This document shows positions 1 to 5,694 of a stretch of 6,323 nucleotides of DNA, one piece after another. The stretch's first letter is position 1. Every line of letters begins with the position of its first letter. The position numbers were made by a program, and so were the translations under genes. This DNA is from a bacterium (GTDB taxonomy: Bacteria; Vulcanimicrobiota; Vulcanimicrobiia; Vulcanimicrobiales; Vulcanimicrobiaceae). The stretch covers positions 1 to 6,323 of the forward strand of contig JAKAPO010000148.1 of the NCBI GenBank assembly GCA_021807065.1. Reading direction: 5' to 3'. The notes below the pieces were generated by a model that did no database searches, had not been told where the DNA came from, and was given only the letters and a program-made list of their open reading frames with translations.

Positions 1-507
1 CAAGGCGTGCAACGCGACATTCTTCCCATCGTCGAGGGTTGCACCGTCAACACCAAACACGGACCGGTCAAGACCGACCACGTGCTCTTCATCGCAGCCG
101 GCGCTTTTCACATGAGCAAGCCCTCCGATCTCATTCCCGAACTGCAAGGCCGTCTGCCGATTCGCGTCGAGCTCGACTCGCTCACTGCCGAGGACTTCAA
201 GACGATCCTCACGCAGCCGCGCAACGCCCTCGTCGAGCAATACAAAGCGTTGCTTGGGACCGAAGGCGTGCAGCTGGAGTTTACCGAGGACGGAATCGAG
301 GAACTCGCTCGCTTCGCAATGCAAGTGAACGAGCAGAGCGAGAATATCGGCGCGCGCCGCCTCCACACCGTTCTCGAGCACCTGCTCGAGGACGTAAGCT
401 ACGCTGCGCCGGAGCGCGCCGGCAGCGTCCGGGTCGATAGCGCTTACGTTCGAGACCGGTTAAGCGATGTAGTCCGCAACGCGGATTTGTCGAGTTTCAT
501 CTTATAA
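1..507 (+). CDS. hslU: HslU, ATPase subunit of the HslUV protease (3' part only)
   Basis: HslU is the AAA+ ring that unfolds substrates and feeds them to the HslV peptidase in the cytoplasm. The window starts inside the gene, so the Walker A and B region and most of the I-domain are missing; about 168 C-terminal residues are present. What is visible is highly typical: GVQRDILPIVEGCTVNTKHG at the start, the sensor-1 strand VLFIAAGAF (about nt 85-111), the arginine-finger motif ELQGRLPIR (Arg at nt 151-153), and sensor-2 GARRLHTVLE (from nt 349). It ends in LSSFIL, matching the family's C-terminal tail that docks into HslV. The reading frame is open from base 1 and stops at TAA 505-507. hslV is usually adjacent and would be expected upstream of the window. 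Identification is firm; nothing looks damaged. Confidence 0.97.
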   Translation, partial: QGVQRDILPIVEGCTVNTKHGPVKTDHVLFIAAGAFHMSKPSDLIPELQGRLPIRVELDSLTAEDFKTILTQPRNALVEQYKALLGTEGVQLEFTEDGIEELARFAMQVNEQSENIGARRLHTVLEHLLEDVSYAAPERAGSVRVDSAYVRDRLSDVVRNADLSSFIL

Positions 508-508
508 T
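503..508 (+). promoter_or_regulatory. Candidate -10 box (TATAAT) for the lipoprotein gene
   Basis: A perfect TATAAT lies across the hslU stop codon (TAA 505-507). In such GC-rich sequence a perfect -10 hexamer just upstream of a gene is notable. Transcription would start near nt 515, giving a leader of roughly 58 nt. No convincing -35 box is found at 16-18 bp spacing: TTGTCG at 487-492 is only 10 bp away, and there is no TG extension. This is a candidate only. Confidence 0.35.
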
Positions 509-540
509 GCGAAGGACAGGCCGAGCACCGGCGTCGTATT

Positions 541-565
541 TCTCCGGCGAATACCTCCCCGGAGA
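541..565 (+). promoter_or_regulatory. Leader hairpin overlapping the Shine-Dalgarno of the lipoprotein gene
   Basis: TCTCCGG (541-547) pairs perfectly with CCGGAGA (559-565) around an 11-nt loop. The right arm contains GGAG (561-564), the best Shine-Dalgarno for the ATG at 573 (8 nt spacing). If it forms in mRNA it would hide the ribosome binding site. No T-run follows, so it does not look like an intrinsic terminator for hslU. The pairing is directly visible; any regulatory role is inference. Confidence 0.4.
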
Positions 566-572
566 TCAGGCG

Positions 573-1034
573 ATGCGTAGACCGTGGATCGTCGTTGCAC
601 TCGCAGCTGCAGCCCTTGCAGGCTGCAACGGATATTTCTATAACAGCGGCTATCGTCCGCCGCCGCCGCCCGGTCAGTGCATCGTACCGACGGGGATTGC
701 GCTCGCCTATCCGGAGCCCAGCGCGACCGCCGTTCCGACAAGCGCCACCGCGGGATACATCGCGGTGCCGAGCGCAATTTCCAGTCCGGCGGCGGACAAC
801 CTCATCTACGTGACCACGAACGTACAACTGTACGGTGGAAGCCTCAAACAGGTATCGTACGGCGCGATCCCGACGCCGAACCGTACGCCATCGTATTCGA
901 ATCCGGTCTACTACGAATCGACGTTCAATGCGACGCTCTCCGGGGCAACGAAATACAGCGTGTATTGGAATAACGCTACGAGCAATTGCGTCCAGGGTTC
1001 GGGCAACTTCCTCGGCTCCTTCACGACGCAGTAA
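573..1034 (+). CDS. Small predicted lipoprotein of unknown function
   Basis: This encodes 153 residues with no family I recognise. The N-terminus is a lipoprotein signal: a basic start (MRRPW), a hydrophobic stretch of Ala, Val and Leu, and the lipobox LAGC with the acylated Cys at residue 18. After it come a short Tyr/Gly/Asn-rich tether and five prolines in a row (residues 29-33, nt 657-671, partly a CCG repeat). The rest is Ser/Thr/Tyr/Asn-rich, suggesting a small beta-rich domain exposed outside the membrane. Two further cysteines, C36 and C139, could form a disulfide. I chose ATG 573 over the in-frame ATG 507 because 573 has GGAG 8 nt upstream and puts the signal peptide at the very N-terminus; the 507 start would add 22 polar residues before it. 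Its own promoter is suggested by TATAAT at 503-508. Function is unknown. Confidence 0.8.
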   Translation: MRRPWIVVALAAAALAGCNGYFYNSGYRPPPPPGQCIVPTGIALAYPEPSATAVPTSATAGYIAVPSAISSPAADNLIYVTTNVQLYGGSLKQVSYGAIPTPNRTPSYSNPVYYESTFNATLSGATKYSVYWNNATSNCVQGSGNFLGSFTTQ

Positions 1035-1083
1035 ATCCGTTTCCTTCGAGGATTACCGCTCTGCGATTGCGTAGCCGTTCTGC

Positions 1084-1599
1084 ATGCCGTACAAGCGGGC
1101 GATCGTAACCGAGGGACATCCGGTGCTGAGGCGACAGGCCAAGAAAGTCTCGGCGAAGGAGATCGGCGATGCGCTGTTTCAGCAGTTGATCGACGACATG
1201 TTTCTAACGATGTACGAAGCGCCGGGAGTCGGCCTCGCCGCCCCGCAGGTCGGCGTTTCCAAACAACTCTTCGTGATGGACGTTCGCGACGACGAGCACG
1301 ATCCGGCGGTCGTTATCAATCCGAAGATCGAATCGGCGCAAGAAGAAATTGAATTGATCGAAGGCTGCTTGTCGGTACCGGGTTATGTAGGCGAGATCAC
1401 GCGTTTCGCGCACGTCACGGTGAGCGGGCTCGATCGGCACGGCAAGAAGATCAAGCTTTCGGGAAGCGGTCTCTTTGCTCAGTGCCTGCAACATGAGATC
1501 GACCATCTTCACGGCAAACTGTACAAAGACAGCGCGCGTAACGTTCGTCTAGCTAAGACGGAAGAAGAGAAAGAGGCTCCGCAAGCGGCGGAGGCTTAA
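1084..1599 (+). CDS. def: Peptide deformylase
   Basis: Removes the formyl group from the N-terminal methionine of nascent proteins, using a metal ion (usually Fe2+). The 171 residues contain all three family motifs: motif I GVGLAAPQVG (residues 48-57, with Q55 for the oxyanion hole), motif II EGCLSVPG (93-100, metal ligand C95), and motif III QHEIDHLHG (136-144, metal ligands H137 and H141, catalytic E138). Length is normal. The C-terminal tail after about residue 153 is charged and Glu/Ala-rich, as in many deformylases. ATG 1084 is the only reasonable start, because a TAG stop lies in frame just upstream at 1072; no good Shine-Dalgarno precedes it (the nearest, GAGGA at 1048-1052, is 31 nt away). 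It pairs functionally with the next gene, fmt, which adds the formyl group that def removes. Confidence 0.98.
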   Translation: MPYKRAIVTEGHPVLRRQAKKVSAKEIGDALFQQLIDDMFLTMYEAPGVGLAAPQVGVSKQLFVMDVRDDEHDPAVVINPKIESAQEEIELIEGCLSVPGYVGEITRFAHVTVSGLDRHGKKIKLSGSGLFAQCLQHEIDHLHGKLYKDSARNVRLAKTEEEKEAPQAAEA

Positions 1600-1608
1600 G
1601 CTTTCGTC

Positions 1609-2574
1609 ATGCTGCGAACGGTCTTCTTCGGCACGAGCGCATTCGCCGTTCCCGCGCTCGACGTAGCGGCCCGCAGGAGCGAGTTGCTCGCCGTCGTTAC
1701 GCAACCGGATCGCCCGGCCGGTCGTGGGCAGCACCTGCAGCAAAGCGCCGTCAAACGCGCCGCGCTCGAGCGTTCCCTACCCGTGTACGAACCGCAGAGC
1801 CTGCGCGCATTCGCGGTAGAGTTGCAGGACATCGGCGTTGAGTGCTTCATCGTCGCGTCGTACGGGAGAATTCTTCCACAAGCGTTGCTCGCGCTTCCGG
1901 CGCTGGGGTCGCTCGGCATCCATCCGTCCCTTCTCCCGCGCTTCCGTGGAGCGACCCCGATCCAAGCCGCGTTGCTCGCCGGAGATCGCGAGACCGGTGT
2001 TACGCTCATGCTGATGGATGCCGGGATGGACACCGGCGACGTCGTGCTGCAAGAGCGTCTTGCGATACTGGCGGGCGAGAGCTACGGCGCCTTGCACGAC
2101 CGACTCGCGCACCTCGGCGCACGGCTGTTAGGAGAGGCGTTAGCAATCGGCGAGCATGACGGCGCGTTTCCTCGCAGGTCGCAGGTCGGTGAAGCGAGCC
2201 TCACGCGTCCCATTCGTAAAGAGGATCTGGAGATCGACTGGCGGTGGCCGGGGGCGAAAATCGTCAATCACGTCCGCGCGTACGCGCCGCAGCCTGCGGC
2301 GAGGGCAGTGCTTGCAGGCGTGCATGTGAAAATTCTTCGGGCAAAGGTTGGAGGAACTTCCCTCGACGTCGCTCGGCGCTCGCGCGCTTCGCTCGCTCGG
2401 GATGGCACGGTGGAAAGCCGCCCTTTAGGGCGGCCAACAGTTGCAAGGGATGACACGGCGCTGCTGGTGCCGTGCGGGGATGGTGTGGTTGCGATCGAGT
2501 TGTTGATTGCGCCGAACCGCGGGCGCGAGAGCGGCACGGCGTTCGCCCGTCGCATGGGCATAGGGGTTCCATAG
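1609..2574 (+). CDS. fmt: Methionyl-tRNA formyltransferase with a repeat-derived insertion
   Basis: Transfers a formyl group from 10-formyl-THF to initiator Met-tRNA. The 321 residues start with the Rossmann-like core (VFFGTSAFAVPAL), followed by the loop QPDRPAGRG (32-40), the catalytic region LGIHPSLLPRFRGATPI (102-118), and TGVTLMLMDAGMDTGDVV (129-146) with the catalytic Asp at D141. His105 is present, but the residue two before it, Asn in nearly all family members, is Gly103. The C-terminal OB-like domain begins near residue 208 and keeps the IDWRWPG, VHVKILRAKV and LLVPCGDGVVAIELL blocks. Between the last two lies an Arg/Ser-rich stretch (about 248-284) encoded by a repeat-like DNA insert. 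The gene begins 9 nt after def, with GGAGG (1590-1594) somewhat far from the ATG. The core fold is intact, so the gene is probably functional. Confidence 0.96.
   Translation: MLRTVFFGTSAFAVPALDVAARRSELLAVVTQPDRPAGRGQHLQQSAVKRAALERSLPVYEPQSLRAFAVELQDIGVECFIVASYGRILPQALLALPALGSLGIHPSLLPRFRGATPIQAALLAGDRETGVTLMLMDAGMDTGDVVLQERLAILAGESYGALHDRLAHLGARLLGEALAIGEHDGAFPRRSQVGEASLTRPIRKEDLEIDWRWPGAKIVNHVRAYAPQPAARAVLAGVHVKILRAKVGGTSLDVARRSRASLARDGTVESRPLGRPTVARDDTALLVPCGDGVVAIELLIAPNRGRESGTAFARRMGIGVP
2350..2458 (+). repeat. Dispersed palindromic-type repeat embedded in frame in fmt
   Basis: Read on the minus strand, this stretch contains CATCCCGAGCGAGCGAAGC and ends in GTCGAGGGA. This is the look of the short TCATCCCGAGC...GAGGGA elements scattered between genes in many GC-rich environmental genomes (recalled from general experience, not searched). 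A near-perfect direct repeat, GGGATGGCACGG (2399-2410) and GGGATGACACGG (2447-2458), differs at one base; the copies start 48 nt apart, i.e. 16 codons, so both encode similar peptides (LARDGT and VARDDT, fmt residues 262-267 and 278-283). The insert keeps the fmt frame and falls where Fmt proteins normally have a short loop. The exact insertion ends cannot be fixed without an alignment. Confidence 0.6.
2417..2434 (+). repeat. Perfect GC-rich hairpin within the fmt insert
   Basis: GCCGCCC (2417-2423) and GGGCGGC (2428-2434) form a perfect 7-bp stem with a TTTA loop, lying between the two GGGATG direct repeats. On the plus strand no T-run follows, so it is not a terminator. It resembles the palindromic core of a small mobile repeat and would form a strong mRNA structure inside the fmt coding region. 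Confidence 0.65.
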
Positions 2575-2575
2575 C

Positions 2576-3904
2576 GTGAGCGCGCGAGAGGTCGCGCTGC
2601 GGGTCGTGCGCGACGTCTTTCCGAGCATGGGAGAGGGCCGCGGAGCGCAAGAGGCGTTGGATTATCGCGTGCGCGAGGCGAACCTGGACGCGCGCGATCG
2701 AGCGTTTGCGACCGAACTGGCGTACGGCACGATCAAGATGAGGCGCACGCTCGACTGGTATTTGCAGCCGTACATCGGCGAACGGCGCACAACGCTTCCG
2801 GCGACGACGGTCGAGATTCTACGTCTGGCCACATACGAACTACGCTTTACTCGTGCCGACGAATATGCCACCGTCAACGAAAGCGTGACGCTTGCGTCAC
2901 GACACGGACATCGTGGGCTCGCCGGGCTGGTCAACGGCGTTCTGCGCACGATGCTGCGCGAGAAGCCGCTCGAACCGTCGCGCGATCTCTTCGAAACCAA
3001 CGAAGATTATCTCGGAACGAAATACTCGCTGCCTACCTGGCTCGTAAGGCAATGGGGCGCCGTCTTCGGGTTGGGACGCCTTGAAGAGATCTGCAACGGC
3101 GTGAATCAGCCCCCACAGGCGGCAGTGACGGCAAATCGCTTGAGCGTGGAACCGGCGGAACTCGCCCGAGAGCTCAACGGTGCGGGAATCGAGGCGCGAG
3201 AATCGGCGTTTGTATTGGAATCGCTCGTGATTCGCAAGGGTATGGAGGCGTTGCGTACGCGCGAGCCTCAAGGTCGCTGGTGGGTGCAGTCCGAATCCTC
3301 CGCGATGGGCGTAACGCTGCTTATGCCGCAGCCGGGAGAACGTATTTTGGACGCGTGCAGCGGTCGGGGAAACAAAGCGTTGCAGATCGCGGGTCGCCTC
3401 GAAGGCACCGGCAACCTTACCTGTGTCGATCGTGACGTGGGCAAGGTGCTGCGTTTGCAACGGCGTTTGACGGAGTATGGCGCTACGGCGGAAACGATCG
3501 CCGCCGACGCAACAGACCCCGAGGTACTACGCGACGTGCGTTTCGATCGCGTGCTACTCGACGCACCCTGTTCGGGTAGCGGCGTCGTCGGGCGACACCC
3601 GGAGGCGCGATGGAAGAAGCGCAGCAGCGACGGCGAGCGTCTCGCCGTCGCACAGCGCGAGTTGCTAGACGCGACCTCCCGGCGAATCTATCAAGGCGGT
3701 ACGATCGTGTATGCCGTCTGTTCGACCGATCCGCGCGAAGGCGTCGAGGTCGTGGAGAAGTTTCTGGCACGAGACAACTTTGCGCGAGGCCTCGTTCCCT
3801 CCAGCCTCGAGCCTTTTCTCACCGGCGACGGCGACGTGCTGGTCGCGCCCGGAATCGACGGTCGCGACGGCTTCTACTTCGCGCGTTTGGACGCCGGGGT
3901 ATGA
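2576..3904 (+). CDS. rsmB: 16S rRNA (cytosine-C5) methyltransferase RsmB/Sun
   Basis: SAM-dependent methyltransferase that, in E. coli, makes m5C967 in 16S rRNA. The 442 residues (normal family length) comprise an N-terminal NusB-like RNA-binding domain (about 1-140, with RAFATELAYGTIKMRRTLDWYL and the ATVNESVTLA helix), a linker, and a Rossmann methyltransferase domain (about 230-440). The two cysteines of the m5C mechanism are present: C332 in DAPCSGSG (motif IV) and C382 in YAVCSTDPREG (motif VI, the expected nucleophile). The SAM-binding motif I reads DACSGRGNK (259-267) instead of the usual DxCAAPGGK, and motif VI has EG where EN is common. The start is GTG 2576, 1 nt after the fmt stop, with AGGGG (2562-2566) 9 nt upstream. 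It forms the classic def-fmt-rsmB cluster. The stop overlaps the next ATG (ATGA). Confidence 0.95.
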   Translation: MSAREVALRVVRDVFPSMGEGRGAQEALDYRVREANLDARDRAFATELAYGTIKMRRTLDWYLQPYIGERRTTLPATTVEILRLATYELRFTRADEYATVNESVTLASRHGHRGLAGLVNGVLRTMLREKPLEPSRDLFETNEDYLGTKYSLPTWLVRQWGAVFGLGRLEEICNGVNQPPQAAVTANRLSVEPAELARELNGAGIEARESAFVLESLVIRKGMEALRTREPQGRWWVQSESSAMGVTLLMPQPGERILDACSGRGNKALQIAGRLEGTGNLTCVDRDVGKVLRLQRRLTEYGATAETIAADATDPEVLRDVRFDRVLLDAPCSGSGVVGRHPEARWKKRSSDGERLAVAQRELLDATSRRIYQGGTIVYAVCSTDPREGVEVVEKFLARDNFARGLVPSSLEPFLTGDGDVLVAPGIDGRDGFYFARLDAGV

Positions 3905-4587
3905 GTCTACTCTCGCGTTTCGAGAAAGCATGCGCTGCGTTCATCGAGCGTGCCTTTGCTCGTCGCTTTCCCGGCGAACTGGCGCCGGCGCACGTCGCGC
4001 GCAAACTCGTTGCTGCGATGGAGGCGCACACGCGGCGCGAGAGCGGCGTGCTCGTAGCGCCAAGCGAGTACGTCGTTTACGTCCATCCCGAGGATCTAGA
4101 GCGGCTTGCCGCGGATCGCGCGTATCTCGAGCGGGAATGGGGCGAATTGTTGCGCGACCTTGCGGTGCGCGTCGGAGCAACGTTCGCTGCAGGCGCGGCG
4201 AACGTACGCATGGTGCGGAAGGAGCGAGTCCCTCCCGGAAGCGCCGAGGTGGAGATCGGACGCGAACCGCGCACGCACGTCAGTCGACCAACGCAGCGCG
4301 GGTACGCGCTTCGGATCATCAAAGGTGTGCCGGCCGGACGGCTCTACCATATCGAAGGTGAAGTCGGCATCGGCCGCGGCGAAGGCGTGAACGTGGCGTT
4401 GCCCGATCCCAGCGTTTCGCGGCGTCACGCAACGGTCGGCATCATCGACGGCGCTCCGGTCGTGCGAGACTTAGGCTCGACGAACGGCACGTTCGTGAAT
4501 GGCGAGCGCGTCCAGTCTCGCACCCTGCGAGCGGGCGACGTGCTGAAGCTCGGCAACACCGAGATGAGAATCGAGAGCGCCCTATGA
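3901..4587 (+). CDS. fhaA: FhaA-like protein: DUF3662 plus FHA domain
   Basis: A 228-residue cytoplasmic protein with two domains. Residues 1-118 match the DUF3662/FhaA N-terminal domain, including the typical opening (SLLSRFEKACAAFIERAFARRF) and VAPSEYVVYVHPEDLERL (52-69). Residues 133-228 are an FHA domain, which binds phosphothreonine peptides: GIGRG with Arg159, SRRH (173-176) and GSTNGTFVNG (192-201) are all intact, so binding is expected. In mycobacteria FhaA binds phosphorylated MviN and restrains late peptidoglycan synthesis; that role here is inference. It is much shorter than the mycobacterial protein (about 527 residues) because the long disordered linker is nearly absent. The frame is open upstream to 3610, but that part is a shadow of rsmB. 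ATG 3901 overlaps the rsmB stop (ATGA), giving translational coupling. Confidence 0.92.
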   Translation: MSLLSRFEKACAAFIERAFARRFPGELAPAHVARKLVAAMEAHTRRESGVLVAPSEYVVYVHPEDLERLAADRAYLEREWGELLRDLAVRVGATFAAGAANVRMVRKERVPPGSAEVEIGREPRTHVSRPTQRGYALRIIKGVPAGRLYHIEGEVGIGRGEGVNVALPDPSVSRRHATVGIIDGAPVVRDLGSTNGTFVNGERVQSRTLRAGDVLKLGNTEMRIESAL

Positions 4588-5012
4588 CGCCGCTGCTCGC
4601 CGCGCAGTTGCGCATCGAATCGCTGGGCGTGACGTTCCTCCTCTTCGCAGGCGGTCTGCTGGCCGCAAATCCACGCTTTCGCGTTGCGCGCGACGTCGGG
4701 CGACTCGCGCCGATGCGCGTCGACTTGGACGTCGTCGACCGAGAAGGAGAAAGAGCTACGTCGGTCCTCACCCCGGCAATCATCGGCCGCGGCGCGGATG
4801 CCGACGTCATCGTCGACGATGCCGAGGCGAGCCGCCACCACGCCCGCCTCGAGGCTGAGAACGGCGTCGTCTACATCAGCGATCTGGACAGCACGAACGG
4901 TACCTACCTCAACGGAAAGCGCGTACGTCAGGCCATCGAAGTGCGGGAAGGGGACCGCATCGACGTAGGGACTGCGCGTTTGGTCGTGAAGGAATTAGCG
5001 CCATGGACGTAG
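4584..5012 (+). CDS. fhaB: FhaB-like membrane-anchored FHA domain protein
   Basis: A 142-residue protein with one N-terminal hydrophobic segment (about residues 14-28, LGVTFLLFAGGLLAA) followed by a basic linker and one FHA domain (about 46-139). The phosphothreonine-binding residues are intact: IIGRGADADV with R69, SRHH (83-86) and DSTNGTYLNGKRV (102-114). The arrangement of a short TM anchor plus a single FHA domain, and the size, match actinobacterial FhaB (FipA), which sits next to the PstP phosphatase and supports cell division and wall synthesis. The start ATG 4584 overlaps the fhaA stop (ATGA), and the stop overlaps the following gene by 10 nt, so the block is probably translated as a unit. 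Which protein supplies the phosphothreonine is not visible here; no Ser/Thr kinase lies in the window. Confidence 0.91.
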   Translation: MTPLLAAQLRIESLGVTFLLFAGGLLAANPRFRVARDVGRLAPMRVDLDVVDREGERATSVLTPAIIGRGADADVIVDDAEASRHHARLEAENGVVYISDLDSTNGTYLNGKRVRQAIEVREGDRIDVGTARLVVKELAPWT

Positions 5013-5671
5013 CGATTCGGGGCGACCTTGCAAGTTGCCTGACGCTGCGTCTCGCTCCGTCAACGTGGGTTTTCGCAATCGCGCGTGGCTTCGGGGAGGT
5101 CGATGGCGTGCCGGTCGCGCGCGCCGCGCTGACTCGTTTTGAAAGCGAATGCCGCAAGCGCACCCGCAGTGAAGCGCGGCGCCGGCGTTTATTGCACTCG
5201 CACGTCGCCGCCGGAGTCTTGTGCGGCACTTTGGCGCGCGTGAACAGCGCGCTCTATCTGCGGACGGCGGGCAATGACGACTACGTTCCGTCGGCTTGCT
5301 CGCTCTCCGCGGCGCTCGTCGTGCGCAATCGGGCCTACGTCGCACATGCCGGATCGACGGCGGTCTATCTCGTCCACCGCGGGGACGTCCTTGCGCTGAC
5401 CGGCGCGGACACGTTTGACGACGGAATTGCGCAGCCGGTCCTGGCACGAGCACTCGGCATCGAGCCGGCGATGAACTTCGCCGTCTCGTCGATCGCACTC
5501 GAGAGCGGCGACGTGCTTGCGTTCTGTCCGCGCGCGGAGGGCCCGGAGCAGCATGCGTTGCGCGTGACCTACGAGCCCTCCGACGACGTGTGGTCGCTGC
5601 CGGCGCAGCGTTCGCGGCCGCACCTGTTTCGCGCGTGGCTGAGCGCCCTGCTCCGCGGCCGCAACCGCTGA
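5003..5671 (+). CDS. Degenerate PP2C-fold protein (probable pseudophosphatase) at the PstP position
   Basis: This 222-residue protein aligns by eye to the PP2C (PPM) Ser/Thr phosphatase fold, but the metal-binding acidic residues appear to be missing. VFAIARGFG (23-31) corresponds to VFAVADGMGG, with Arg28 at the metal-binding Asp. SLSAALVVRNRAYVAHAGST (100-119) corresponds to the TxxxALxxxxxxxVxxVGDS strand pair, with Ser118 for Asp. LARALG (147-152) matches the family's (I/L)TRALG, and SGDVLAFCPRAEG (168-180) matches GDxLLLCSDGLT, with Pro-Arg-Ala for Ser-Asp-Gly. The N-terminal RxxNED motif is also absent. No TM segment or extracellular domain follows, unlike mycobacterial PstP. A basic stretch (RKRTRSEARRRR, 51-62) is inserted near the front. 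The gene has a good Shine-Dalgarno (AAGGA, 4989-4993) and an intact frame, so it is not an ordinary pseudogene. It may bind partners or phosphoproteins without catalysis; that is inference. Confidence 0.8.
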   Translation: MDVAIRGDLASCLTLRLAPSTWVFAIARGFGEVDGVPVARAALTRFESECRKRTRSEARRRRLLHSHVAAGVLCGTLARVNSALYLRTAGNDDYVPSACSLSAALVVRNRAYVAHAGSTAVYLVHRGDVLALTGADTFDDGIAQPVLARALGIEPAMNFAVSSIALESGDVLAFCPRAEGPEQHALRVTYEPSDDVWSLPAQRSRPHLFRAWLSALLRGRNR

Positions 5672-5694
5672 AGCTTCTCCGCCGCATCACGCCG

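Noticed and set aside
487..492. TTGTCG as a -35 box for the TATAAT at 503
   Set aside because: Spacing is only 10 bp, far from the 16-18 bp needed.
541..565. Intrinsic terminator for hslU
   Set aside because: The hairpin stem is short (7 bp) and is followed by ATCAGG rather than a T-run.
507..572. Earlier ATG start for the lipoprotein gene
   Set aside because: It would place 22 polar residues before the signal peptide, has no Shine-Dalgarno of its own, and the ATG at 573 has GGAG at correct spacing.
2350..2458. Frameshift or pseudogene in fmt caused by the repeat
   Set aside because: The frame continues through the insert and recovers the conserved CGDGVVAIELL strand and a normal C-terminus, so the gene is intact.
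2264..2650. Minus-strand open frames across the fmt 3' end
   Set aside because: Low-complexity Arg/Ser/Pro translations across the fmt repeat insert and fmt coding sequence; no start signal or recognisable domain.
3610..3900. Upstream extension of the fhaA reading frame by 97 residues
   Set aside because: It lies entirely inside rsmB, is Arg-rich in the manner of an out-of-frame shadow, and the DUF3662 domain starts exactly at ATG 3901.
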